A stretch of DNA of 26,176 bases from a virus: positions 1 through 26,176 of the IMG/VR virus record IMGVR_UViG_3300027784_000478. One strand, 5' to 3'. A program made the translations under genes and the position numbers. Numbering within the stretch: the first letter of the stretch is position 1; the number at the start of each line of letters is the position of its first letter. Below, piece after piece: positions 14,912 through 23,516 of the stretch. The notes under the pieces are model-generated. The model was not told the DNA's origin. It worked only from the letters and a program-made list of their open reading frames with translations, and made no database searches.

Positions 14912-15322
14912 ATGACAAATGATTTTGAACTCTTTAAGGGTAAAAACCTTAGTGGTCTTTTTGAGGACATTTATAACAACCAAGTACAAAAGAAAGTAAA
15001 GATTTCTTCTCTTATAGAAGAAGTACGTGTTCTTGTAAAAAACCAACATGATCTATCAGTTCTCGCTCCTATCATAAATGATATGATAAGTCAGTCTATC
15101 CGCAATGACGAACATCTTATCAAGTTAGCGACTATCGCCCAACGTTTAATTGTTTCTCAAAACAAATCGGAAGGTGATGATGGATTCTTATCCGAAGAAG
15201 AAAAACAACAGTTGTTAGACCAACTTGAACATACTAAACAAGAGGTCACTGAAACAACGGATAGTCTTGGTTATGAAATAGATGAAATAAAGTCAAAGTT
15301 GGACAAACCTAAAAATGATTAA
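14912..15322 (+). CDS. Small helical protein opening the late block
   Basis: 136 residues. The pattern LFKGKNLSGLFEDIYNNQVQ (7-26), then IAPLI-like LAPIINDMISQSIRNDEHLI and LATIAQRLIVSQ, matches a conserved family next to structural genes in marine T4-like phages, without assigned function as far as I recall. The C-terminal part is acidic and helical (SEEEKQQLLDQLEHTKQEV). It is the first gene after the inverted repeat with TATAAATA and overlaps the next gene by 8 bases. It may be a virion or assembly protein. Confidence 0.7.
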   Translation: MTNDFELFKGKNLSGLFEDIYNNQVQKKVKISSLIEEVRVLVKNQHDLSVLAPIINDMISQSIRNDEHLIKLATIAQRLIVSQNKSEGDDGFLSEEEKQQLLDQLEHTKQEVTETTDSLGYEIDEIKSKLDKPKND

Positions 15323-16571
15323 ATCAATATCCAATTTAACGTCAAACACATTTGATCGTGTTTCACGGGAAGATATATCAAAACTTGGTGTTGTTTCCGA
15401 CGTTATTTTAAGTGAAGACAGTCCATTGATTCCAGAAATTGAAACGGATGTCGAAAACTTTACCGACCGAGAAACAACATACATTGGTGCGGTTCGTATA
15501 TCTCGTATTTCGGACGGAGTTGTGAATAAGGAAAACTTTGATTTCGCATTTCCATATGATCGGAATATTATTAGACTTCCAGTTAAGAATGAAGTTGTTC
15601 AATTGATTGAAGTTAGTGGTGATCTATATTACACACCAATTGAAAGTTATTTTTCACCATCCATTACAGCATCACCCACTCTATTAAATGATATATTAAA
15701 TTCATCCGAATTTAGAGATAGTGAAACTAAACAAGTAAATTCATATAGGAACACATCAAAAACAGGTATCCCACGGTCGACCGATGTTGGTGACGACGAC
15801 GAAGGTAGTCTTGGTGATTATTATCAAGGTGATGACAGTATTCACCGATTACGATTATTTGAGGGTGACATACTAATGGAATCAAGATTCGGTCAGTCTA
15901 TTAGATTTAATGGATATGATGGTGTTAATCCAGATTTTAATCCTACAATATTTATCCGAAACGGAGAAAGTGGATTATCCCAATCTCAAAACAGAATCGG
16001 TGATACTACTATTGAGGATATAAATCGTGACGGAACTTCAATTGTCATATCATCAGGAACAAGGATACTTGACTTTTTACCTGGAACCGTTTCATCCCAA
16101 TCCAATTCCGACTTTAAAACAAGTCCTAATTCAGTAACTAATTATCCACAACAATTTGATGGAGATCAAACACTTGTTTCATCAGGACGTATTATCATTT
16201 CATCACGGACAGGAGAAACCCTATTGTTTTCCAAAGGAAATATCGGTGTAATATCTGATAAGAATTTTTCATTAGATTTGGGTGGTGGGATCATTGGAAA
16301 TGTCAAAGGAAATATTGACATCAAAACTAACGACAAAAACGTCCTTTTACGGACAGGTAACGGTCGAGTCGAGTTAGGTACTGATAACTTGGAGAAGATC
16401 GTTCTGGGTGAAACTCTCGTTGAACTGATGGAGAATATATTAGACGCGATCATTCAACAAACATACGCGACACCATCCGGCCCGACATCACAAGGGCCAC
16501 TCAACCAAACCGAATTCAGACGACTAAAATCTCAAATTAGAAAAATTCTTGGTAAAAATTTAACAAACTAA
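15315..16571 (+). CDS. Baseplate spike/hub-like protein (gp5-like)
   Basis: 418 residues. The N-terminal part (TTYIGAVRISRISDGV, then FPYDRNIIRLPVKNEVVQLI, about 50-100) looks like an OB-fold domain. Residues about 180-260 hold LFEGDILMESRFGQSIRFNG, PTIFIRNGE, and EDINRDGTSIVISS. The end, about 290-370, is a repetitive beta structure (SSGRIIISSRTGETLLFS, IDIKTNDKNVLLRTGNGRVE). This combination resembles baseplate hub or spike proteins of marine T4-like phages. No lysozyme domain is seen, unlike T4 gp5. Such a protein forms the tip that pierces the host membrane. The exact hub name is uncertain. Confidence 0.65.
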   Translation: MIKSISNLTSNTFDRVSREDISKLGVVSDVILSEDSPLIPEIETDVENFTDRETTYIGAVRISRISDGVVNKENFDFAFPYDRNIIRLPVKNEVVQLIEVSGDLYYTPIESYFSPSITASPTLLNDILNSSEFRDSETKQVNSYRNTSKTGIPRSTDVGDDDEGSLGDYYQGDDSIHRLRLFEGDILMESRFGQSIRFNGYDGVNPDFNPTIFIRNGESGLSQSQNRIGDTTIEDINRDGTSIVISSGTRILDFLPGTVSSQSNSDFKTSPNSVTNYPQQFDGDQTLVSSGRIIISSRTGETLLFSKGNIGVISDKNFSLDLGGGIIGNVKGNIDIKTNDKNVLLRTGNGRVELGTDNLEKIVLGETLVELMENILDAIIQQTYATPSGPTSQGPLNQTEFRRLKSQIRKILGKNLTN

Positions 16572-16573
16572 TC

Positions 16574-17152
16574 ATGTCATGGGATATATTCAAACAACGA
16601 ATGGTTCAATATGGTGAAAATCAAAGATCAACATCACCAGAGGGATACGCGAGAAAATTCGTACAAGAATATGACCAATGTATAAAGCGTGGACATGACG
16701 CATTACACTTTATTCCATTACAACTTGGGAATACTGAATTGATGGAGTCAAGTGTTAGAACAATTTTCCAATCTCAACAATTAAATTCAAATCAAACACG
16801 ACTTATCAGATTACTTGGGACTTCGGTTTTGACATATTGGGGTGCTGCCACAATGGCAAACTTTCCAATACCAACCGCTCCCGCGGGTGCAGGTATTCCG
16901 GCCATTCCGGCACCTGGATCTGTATCTAACATAGGAATAAACAGTAATATAGTACTAAATCCTGGAGCATGGACGTTAGATTTTGATATATTTCCAACGA
17001 CAAACCCAAACGGTTGGTTGGATTTTTTCATAATTTCTGCAAGAACTCATTTACAAACTGTATCGGGTCTTATAACAACAACGTCCATTTATCCACCCAT
17101 TGGAACTCCTGGACCTGGATTTATATTTTGGACAGGATATATAATACCATAA
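16574..17152 (+). CDS. Tail-associated protein, unknown
   Basis: 192 residues. The N-terminus MSWDIFKQRMVQYGENQR, followed by FVQEYDQCIKRGHDALHFIPLQ and NTELMESSVRTIFQSQQL, is helical. A central segment rich in A, P and G (PIPTAPAGAGIPAIPAPGSV, about 98-117) leads into beta-like, hydrophobic sequence to the end. Related proteins lie between baseplate genes in marine T4-like phages as far as I recall, function unknown. It starts two bases after its neighbour's stop. Virion association is inferred from context. Confidence 0.68.
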   Translation: MSWDIFKQRMVQYGENQRSTSPEGYARKFVQEYDQCIKRGHDALHFIPLQLGNTELMESSVRTIFQSQQLNSNQTRLIRLLGTSVLTYWGAATMANFPIPTAPAGAGIPAIPAPGSVSNIGINSNIVLNPGAWTLDFDIFPTTNPNGWLDFFIISARTHLQTVSGLITTTSIYPPIGTPGPGFIFWTGYIIP

Positions 17153-17204
17153 ATAATTCTATTTTTCTGTATATTTTATATTTATACTCTGATAGAACGT
17201 ATTA

Positions 17205-17939
17205 ATGCACAAACACATTATGGACACAGATAAATTATTAAAAGCAATCCGAATTCTAATTAAAGAAGAAATTCGTAGTAATCTACCAAAGATTATTAAG
17301 AAGGTTGTCGACGCAGAGGTTGGCAAACAGAGTAAAATTATAGAATCCCGTTTGAGAAAATCTATTACAAAGGAATTATTGAAAGAACAAAGAACGACAC
17401 CAAAACCTGTCGTGGAAGAAGTGGTTGAAGAAGACCCATTTGAATTGGCGAATCAACGATTGGCGGAATCACGTGCTCAAGGTAGTGTTGAGGATTCACA
17501 AGAACAAGTATCATACAGTAAAAACAAAACGATAAATGAGATTCTTGCAGAGACTGCAAAATCTTATAACCCAGGAGACTTGAATAGAGGACACCAACCG
17601 AAGAATGGTGGAGTTCCAATAAATATGTCAATGTCAAATCCTGACGCAAGTATACCAACGGAAGATCCAATGGACACTCACGAACAGATGTTAAACGAAC
17701 GAACAATGAAATTTGATTCGTCAGATGTTCACAAAGTTGGAATGAATCAGAGTGGGGATATTTCACGAGCGGAAATGGCTACTAAAATGGGATACGGTGA
17801 ATTGACTGGTGGTTCCAAGATTCCAACGGAAACAATTGAAGGTAAACCAGTGAATACTGCAGACCCTAATACACAACCTGTTATGAAAGCATTAAACCGA
17901 GACTACACAGAATTGGTTAAACGATTTAAGACAAAATAA
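17205..17939 (+). CDS. Helical, partly disordered baseplate-neighbour protein
   Basis: 244 residues from ATG 17205; ATG 17220 (MDTDKLLKAI) is equally plausible. The N-terminus is a basic helical region (LIKEEIRSNLPKIIKKVV, then ESRLRKSITKELLKEQ). An acidic linker (VVEEVVEEDPFELA) and a long polar, methionine-rich disordered part follow, ending PVMKALNRDYTELVKRFKTK. The motif KTINEILAETAKSYN recalls proteins upstream of gp25 in marine T4-like phages. Function unknown; possibly a chaperone or linker for baseplate assembly. The 52-base gap ahead contains TATATTTATA at 17177-17186. Confidence 0.68.
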   Translation: MHKHIMDTDKLLKAIRILIKEEIRSNLPKIIKKVVDAEVGKQSKIIESRLRKSITKELLKEQRTTPKPVVEEVVEEDPFELANQRLAESRAQGSVEDSQEQVSYSKNKTINEILAETAKSYNPGDLNRGHQPKNGGVPINMSMSNPDASIPTEDPMDTHEQMLNERTMKFDSSDVHKVGMNQSGDISRAEMATKMGYGELTGGSKIPTETIEGKPVNTADPNTQPVMKALNRDYTELVKRFKTK

Positions 17940-17942
17940 TAA

Positions 17943-18377
17943 ATGGCTTTTGAAATTGGTCGGAAACGAGTAAAGGATACTGAACAGTTCAATGACTTTG
18001 CACTTGGACTATCATTACCAATACAAAATGGTAACACTGGAATGTTCAGGCAAAATTTCACGACCGTTGATCAGACAAGATCTAATTTGAAAAATTTACT
18101 TATGACACGAGTAGGTGAGAGGGTGATGCAACCTAACTTTGGTAGTAATCTTCATTCAGTTTTATTCGAACAATTAGATGAAGCCGAATTTGAAGATAGA
18201 GTTTTAACGACCATTGAAACGGCGGTTGAAACTTGGATACCATATGTTACAATAGGTGACATTGAACTTGATATGTCGAATTCAAATATTGATAGAAATT
18301 TAGTTTCGGTTACAATTTCCTTTACAGTTGGAAATGATATTGATACAAATACTGTAACATTCATTATAGAAGAATAA
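17943..18377 (+). CDS. 25: Baseplate wedge protein gp25-like
   Basis: 144 residues, gp25-like family, related to a lysozyme-like fold without enzyme activity. The diagnostic part is LMTRVGERVMQPNFGSNLHS (about 53-72), where the usual E/Q-P-x-F-G-S core appears, followed by LFEQLDEAE and a beta-rich end (VSVTISFTVGNDIDTNTVTF). T4 gp25 is 132 residues. In the virion it joins gp6 in the baseplate wedge; gp6 follows directly here, in the same order as other T4-like and contractile-tail systems. Confidence 0.93.
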   Translation: MAFEIGRKRVKDTEQFNDFALGLSLPIQNGNTGMFRQNFTTVDQTRSNLKNLLMTRVGERVMQPNFGSNLHSVLFEQLDEAEFEDRVLTTIETAVETWIPYVTIGDIELDMSNSNIDRNLVSVTISFTVGNDIDTNTVTFIIEE

Positions 18378-18382
18378 TTTAT

Positions 18383-20398
18383 ATGGCAAAACCAAAATTA
18401 AAACCAAGAGATATACGATACTTAAATAAAGATTTTACATCATTTCGTGATAATCTCATTGAGTTTTCAAAAACTTACTTTCCAAAAACATATTCTGACT
18501 TTAATGAGTCGTCTCCAGGGATGTTATTCATTGAGATGGCATCCTATGTCGGTGATGTATTATCATTTTATGTTGATGATACATTAAAGGAGAGTATGAT
18601 GATTCACGCTCAAGATCGTCGAAATGTATTATCACTTTCACAATATCTTGGGTATAAACCAAAAGTGACATCACCATCTGTGACAACACTTACGGTATAT
18701 CAATTGGTTCCATCATCTGGTAGTCTTGGTAATGAAGTACCTGATCCAGATTATTATTTGAGAATTAAGGAAGGACTTGAGGTGGAATCAACTTCCAATC
18801 CGGATATACGATTTATCACAACCGAAACTGTAGATTTTTCATCACCAGTTGATAGAGAAATTACCGTTCATAGTGTCAATGGTACAACGACTAATGTCGA
18901 ACAGTTTTTGGTGACCACAAAGGTTTCCGCAATTTCTGGTGAAATAGTTTCCGAAGATTTTGAGTTCGGTTCCGCTGAGCCATTCACAACAATACAACTT
19001 GACGAGACTGATATAATACAAATTTTGGATATAACAGACTCCGATGGAAATCGTTGGTATGAAGTTCCATATCTCGCACAAGAAATGGTATATGCTGAAT
19101 TTCCAAATGTTCCTGAAAGAGATCAAGAGTTGGCACAGTTCAGAGAGTCAGTTCCATCCATACTTCGATTATTAAAGACACCACGACGTTATACGACAAA
19201 GGTAAATGAAGATAACACAACAACGATAACGTTTGGAACAGGTGATCCATCGGTAAGTGATGAGTTGATTATACCAAACTTTAAGAATGTTGGATTGGGA
19301 CTTCGTAATTCAATTTCACGATTGGAAGAATCATTTGACCCTACAAATTTCTTAAAGACAAAGACATATGGACAAGCACCATCAAACACTACACTAACAG
19401 TTCGTTATGTGACAGGTGGTGGTATAAACTCCAATGTTCCCGCAGGTGATTTGACACGGATAACAAGTATTGAATTTGAGAATGACTTTACAGGATTAGA
19501 CCAAAACAATGTCAATCTTATAACATCAGTCCAATCATCTATTGCAGTTGAAAATGAAGTTCCAGGTGTCGGTGGTAGAGGAGCTGAAACGTTGGAAGAA
19601 ATACGAGAAAATGCTCTTGCAAACTTTTCATCACAAAACCGAGCGGTAACGAGAAAGGATTATGTAGTTAGATCATTGGCGATGCCACCAAAATTTGGAA
19701 CCATTTCCAAAGCGTACGCGTCACCAGATTCCGAGTTGGACATAAATGACGTAGAGTCAATCTTAAAAAGTCACGACGTATTTGAAGAATTCACTGACTT
19801 GGTTCTTGATTTTGTGAATTTGGAAGAAAAACCAACCGAAGGTGAAATCAAACAAGAATTATTGGGATTACTTGAAGGTCGTAAGAAAAGTTTCAATGAT
19901 AAATTAAATCCGTTTGCGGTTAATTTATATATACTTGGATATGATGGAGATAAAAATCTGGCAGAATTAAACCGAGCGATAAAAGAAAATCTGAAAACCT
20001 ATTTGAATGAATATCGGATATTGACGGACAGTGTGAATATCATCGACGGATTTATTGTAAATATTGGAATTGATTTTGAAATTATAACATATCCAAATTA
20101 TAACAAACGAGAAGTTCTATTAGATTGTATAGAAGAATTACGTGAGTATTTTAATATTGACAATTGGACATTCAATATGCCAATAAATTTAAGTGAAGTT
20201 GGTTTAGTTATATCAAGAATTGATGGTGTATCATCAGTTTCAAATTTGGAAGTTACGAATAAATGTGGTGGTGACTATTCACCGAACGCATATAACATTG
20301 AAGCGGCAAAACGAAATAACATTATATACCCATCACTTGACCCATGTGTATTTGAAGTTAAATTTCCAAACCGTGACATAAAAGGACGAGCACTATAA
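18383..20398 (+). CDS. 6: Baseplate wedge protein gp6-like (baseplate J family)
   Basis: 671 residues against 660 for T4 gp6. The N-terminus IRYLNKDFTSFRDNLIEF, then DFNESSPGMLFIEMASYVGD and LSFYVDDTLKES, is typical of marine T4-like gp6. The mid-region has the baseplate J features: VTGGGINSNVPAGDLTRI and VPGVGGRGAETLEEIRENAL, followed by AVTRKDYVVRSLA. The C-terminal part (DGFIVNIGIDFEIITYPNYN) is the wedge-connecting part. It forms the ring core of the baseplate that changes shape when the tail contracts. It ends by sharing TAATG with the next gene. Confidence 0.94.
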   Translation: MAKPKLKPRDIRYLNKDFTSFRDNLIEFSKTYFPKTYSDFNESSPGMLFIEMASYVGDVLSFYVDDTLKESMMIHAQDRRNVLSLSQYLGYKPKVTSPSVTTLTVYQLVPSSGSLGNEVPDPDYYLRIKEGLEVESTSNPDIRFITTETVDFSSPVDREITVHSVNGTTTNVEQFLVTTKVSAISGEIVSEDFEFGSAEPFTTIQLDETDIIQILDITDSDGNRWYEVPYLAQEMVYAEFPNVPERDQELAQFRESVPSILRLLKTPRRYTTKVNEDNTTTITFGTGDPSVSDELIIPNFKNVGLGLRNSISRLEESFDPTNFLKTKTYGQAPSNTTLTVRYVTGGGINSNVPAGDLTRITSIEFENDFTGLDQNNVNLITSVQSSIAVENEVPGVGGRGAETLEEIRENALANFSSQNRAVTRKDYVVRSLAMPPKFGTISKAYASPDSELDINDVESILKSHDVFEEFTDLVLDFVNLEEKPTEGEIKQELLGLLEGRKKSFNDKLNPFAVNLYILGYDGDKNLAELNRAIKENLKTYLNEYRILTDSVNIIDGFIVNIGIDFEIITYPNYNKREVLLDCIEELREYFNIDNWTFNMPINLSEVGLVISRIDGVSSVSNLEVTNKCGGDYSPNAYNIEAAKRNNIIYPSLDPCVFEVKFPNRDIKGRAL

Positions 20399-21387
20399 TG
20401 TATCATTTCATACCAGCGGATAAAGACGCTACACTTTACGAAGAACAACCGAGACAGAATACTGGATTAGATCCTATATTAGAAGTGTCTGCGGGTATGC
20501 TTTCTACAAACGCAAAACGTTCGGTATTATCCTTTAATTTAGACGAACTACCCCTAACACCAGATTACACGGCGGAATTATTACTTAAAGAAACAGAAAG
20601 TCAAGAGTTGAAAATTGATTATAACGTATTTGTGTATCCACTTACCGAATCGTGGGAAATGGGAATTGGTAGGAGAGATTATGATTACTCAAATAATGGG
20701 GTATCATGGCAGTATAGAGAAGGTGAATCTGCATTAGCGTGGTCTACAATTGGTGGTACTTTTGATGCCTCCGTAGAAGCTTCACAATCTTTTTCATATG
20801 AGTCCGCCGACATACAAATGGACGTTACGAATGTAGTTGAATGGTTAGACTCCAATACTAACAATGGAATAATAGTAAAGTTTTCGGACGAAAATGAAAA
20901 TGATTCAATTGACTTTGGAACATTGAAATTTTTCTCCAAAGAAACACACACAATATTCCAACCATATTTACGAATTGGATGGGACGACTCACTATTCTCA
21001 ACTGGATCGTTAGAACCATTAACCGGATTCAATGAGATACGAGTTCAACCAATATTGAAACCATCATACAAAATTGACACGGTTCAGAGAATCCGAATTA
21101 AAAGTCGTGATAAATACCCACCACGAGAATTTGATAGGTTCCAATATAATACAGACTTTTATTTACCAGAGGATACTTATTATAGAGTCATAGACATAGT
21201 TTCAAAACATGAGATTATACCCTTTTCTGATTTTTCCAAAGTTAGTTGTGACGGACTTGGTAATTACTTTGATTTAGATTTTGAGAATTGGGAAGTTGAT
21301 AGAGTATATGAAGTTCAATTAAAAACTGAACGAGATGGTTCCATTGAAATTTTCAAAGACAAGTTCATCTTCACATTAGTTAGATAA
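20398..21387 (+). CDS. Structural protein with DNRLRE-like beta domain
   Basis: 329 residues. The first 200 residues have the pattern DATLYEEQPRQNTGLDPILE, KRSVLSFNLDELP, ESWEMGIGRRDYDYSNNGVS and AWSTIGGTFD, followed by VTNVVEWLDSNTNNGIIVKF. This is the layout of DNRLRE-type (disaggregatase-related, carbohydrate-binding-like) beta-sandwich domains. A separate C-terminal beta domain follows (about 215-329). Its place after gp6 indicates a baseplate or tail component; a surface-binding role is possible. It is linked by TAATG on both sides. Confidence 0.7.
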   Translation: MYHFIPADKDATLYEEQPRQNTGLDPILEVSAGMLSTNAKRSVLSFNLDELPLTPDYTAELLLKETESQELKIDYNVFVYPLTESWEMGIGRRDYDYSNNGVSWQYREGESALAWSTIGGTFDASVEASQSFSYESADIQMDVTNVVEWLDSNTNNGIIVKFSDENENDSIDFGTLKFFSKETHTIFQPYLRIGWDDSLFSTGSLEPLTGFNEIRVQPILKPSYKIDTVQRIRIKSRDKYPPREFDRFQYNTDFYLPEDTYYRVIDIVSKHEIIPFSDFSKVSCDGLGNYFDLDFENWEVDRVYEVQLKTERDGSIEIFKDKFIFTLVR

Positions 21388-22334
21388 TGACAAATAACGG
21401 AAACATACGAACACGGTTAGTCAAACCAAAATATGACAATGAAGAACTATTAAAGGCAGTAGATACTGTTATTGATGAGTTGATACCAGAGGTGGATGCT
21501 CCCAATTTTGATTTAGTTCCGAGATCCGAGTTCGACCGAGTTAGTGATATAAATGATGATTTAACCAATGATATTGTTGATTTGCAACGAGAACTTGACA
21601 GTGCAAATACAAATATCATTGATTTAGAATCAACAATCCAACAGATCAATATTGACTTGGATCAAGCGAAAGTTTCCGAAGCTGTTGCTCAAAATCAAGT
21701 GGAGTCATTACAACTTCAATTTCAACAATTGAACTTGGACTTCCGAGAATCATTACAGAAATCTATCCAAGAGGGAATTGACAAAGTATCATTACAAGCT
21801 CAAAATGATGGATTACGAGCAGAGGTCAACGCGTTACGAGCCGATTTATCGTCATTGATATCCACAGTTGCACAACTTCGTGAGAGGCTTGAAGGTAGAG
21901 AGGCTGATGTTGTAGAGGGTGCGGATGTAGTTGGTGATATTACGATATTGAACTTACAACAGTCCGATGAATTTACTGAGGATGTTCGATTCCAAACAAC
22001 ATACGATGATGCATGGCGTAAACGTGGAAGTTGGAGAACAGGTCAAGAATTTAGAATCCGAAATACTGGAACAAAACCATTGACAATAAATGTAGAACAT
22101 ACTGATATTGGGACATTATGGATGGTTCCAACTCAAAGGAGATTTATATTACAGGGTGGTGAATCACGTGATATATCATTTACATTGATATGGTCAACAA
22201 TTAAACGTGCGAAACCACGTGGTAGTAGTAGATTCCGTAGATCCAGATCATATGATGGGACGTTGGTAATACGAGTGGATGAGACTGGACAAGAACGACG
22301 TTTACGAACAAGATTGAGAAAGAATAGAAAATAA
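21387..22334 (+). CDS. Coiled-coil structural protein with C-terminal beta domain
   Basis: 315 residues. After a short N-terminal part (to about 50), residues about 52-170 are a long coiled coil (heptads such as DIVDLQRELDSANTNIIDLE and AEVNALRADLSSLISTVAQL). Residues about 188-315 form a beta domain with FRIRNTGTKPLTINVEHTD and GGESRDISFTLIW, resembling an Ig-like or fibronectin-type sandwich. It ends very basic (RRLRTRLRKNRK). Such rod-plus-sandwich proteins build tail or baseplate fibres. Context supports a virion protein; the exact role is unknown. Confidence 0.72.
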   Translation: MTNNGNIRTRLVKPKYDNEELLKAVDTVIDELIPEVDAPNFDLVPRSEFDRVSDINDDLTNDIVDLQRELDSANTNIIDLESTIQQINIDLDQAKVSEAVAQNQVESLQLQFQQLNLDFRESLQKSIQEGIDKVSLQAQNDGLRAEVNALRADLSSLISTVAQLRERLEGREADVVEGADVVGDITILNLQQSDEFTEDVRFQTTYDDAWRKRGSWRTGQEFRIRNTGTKPLTINVEHTDIGTLWMVPTQRRFILQGGESRDISFTLIWSTIKRAKPRGSSRFRRSRSYDGTLVIRVDETGQERRLRTRLRKNRK

Positions 22335-22337
22335 GAT

Positions 22338-23516
22338 ATGTCATTACGAAAGTATAAAAAAATAGAAGATAATCGTGGATTTTTCATCGACGACCGTGAT
22401 AGTCAAATTTTTGAGACAGAGTTTCAGAAATCACTATATGGTGAAGGTGAAAATGATGTAATATCATTTACATTATATGATGTAAACGAAAATCTATTAC
22501 CACAACAAGGATATGGTAATACGAGATATATACATTCGTCAGACTTTAGTGAGTATTTCAAGAAAATAAAAGGGACTGAAAATCAAACTAATAATCAACC
22601 ATTTGAATATGAGTTAAATGTTGATAAATTAATCAAAGAGGGTGGATATACAACAGGTATATTCAATGTTGAAATACTATTAATAAATAATAGAGTAGGT
22701 TCCAATCATGAACGAGATCGTGTATGGATTCACGAAATATCACCATCACGGACAGAAATTCGTGTATTACCATTGAAAGTGAAAAATCAGAAATTACAAG
22801 AACTGATTAATGAATCTTATCAATCGTTGATTGACAATAAGACATTTTTAGACGATATCCGGGAAGTTTTAGACTTATTTATAGATTCAATACATATTGA
22901 GAACATTGAAGAATTATTAATAAAAAAATATGGTGGAAAGTTTGTTCGTAGAATGCGAACTCAATTTTTCAAAGATGGTGGATTCAATCTTACAATGATT
23001 AATATAGTGGAAGACTTTAAAAACTCTGTCAGATATGTTGTTGAAAATAAGAATTCATCAATTGGTGATGTGAATTTTGGAAAACCACTTGAAGTTAGAC
23101 CACCTGTCAGTTTAGATATTAAAACCGTTGTCCGACAAAAATTGAGAGAATCTATATCATATCACTTACCAGTTGTATCAGAACGTGAAGATGTGAATAA
23201 GGAATATCGTGAGAGACAAATAGACATAGAAACTCAAAACTTAATTAAACGAGTTGAAGAACGGTCGAGTGTCGATGTAAACCCGACAATCGAAAGAACG
23301 ACAATCGAACAAACTGATGGTAGGTATGTAAGACGACGTACATTGATTGACGATGACGAACAGGATGTGGTTATTGATATCGAAGAAGTACCCGAAGATA
23401 TTATACCAAAAACTCCGGCACCTGAACCAATTTTACAACCAGACCCACGAGTTCCACTTGATACAACCGAAAGAGAAGTTATAGACGGTGAACGTAACAC
23501 TGAAGATATTAGATAA
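22338..23516 (+). CDS. Tail/baseplate structural protein
   Basis: 392 residues. The N-terminal domain (about 20-150) is beta-rich and contains VWIHEISPSRTEIRVLPLKV, a phrase I recall from structural proteins of marine T4-like phages. The middle is helical (VLDLFIDSIHIENIEELLIK), and the end is an acidic, proline-rich disordered tail (IPKTPAPEPILQPDPRVPLD). No enzyme motif. It lies between the coiled-coil protein and the long Ig-like protein, and joins the next gene by TAATG. Probably part of the baseplate periphery or a fibre attachment, inferred. Confidence 0.7.
   Translation: MSLRKYKKIEDNRGFFIDDRDSQIFETEFQKSLYGEGENDVISFTLYDVNENLLPQQGYGNTRYIHSSDFSEYFKKIKGTENQTNNQPFEYELNVDKLIKEGGYTTGIFNVEILLINNRVGSNHERDRVWIHEISPSRTEIRVLPLKVKNQKLQELINESYQSLIDNKTFLDDIREVLDLFIDSIHIENIEELLIKKYGGKFVRRMRTQFFKDGGFNLTMINIVEDFKNSVRYVVENKNSSIGDVNFGKPLEVRPPVSLDIKTVVRQKLRESISYHLPVVSEREDVNKEYRERQIDIETQNLIKRVEERSSVDVNPTIERTTIEQTDGRYVRRRTLIDDDEQDVVIDIEEVPEDIIPKTPAPEPILQPDPRVPLDTTEREVIDGERNTEDIR

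Noticed and set aside
17014-17205. Plus-strand frame overlapping the end of the 16574 gene
   Set aside because: Mostly inside another gene in a different frame, N/Y/S-rich, no motif, and ends where the next gene starts.
17365-17766. Minus-strand open frame of 133 residues
   Set aside because: Lies antisense to a structural-block gene, has no start signal and reads as low-grade leucine/serine-rich shadow sequence.
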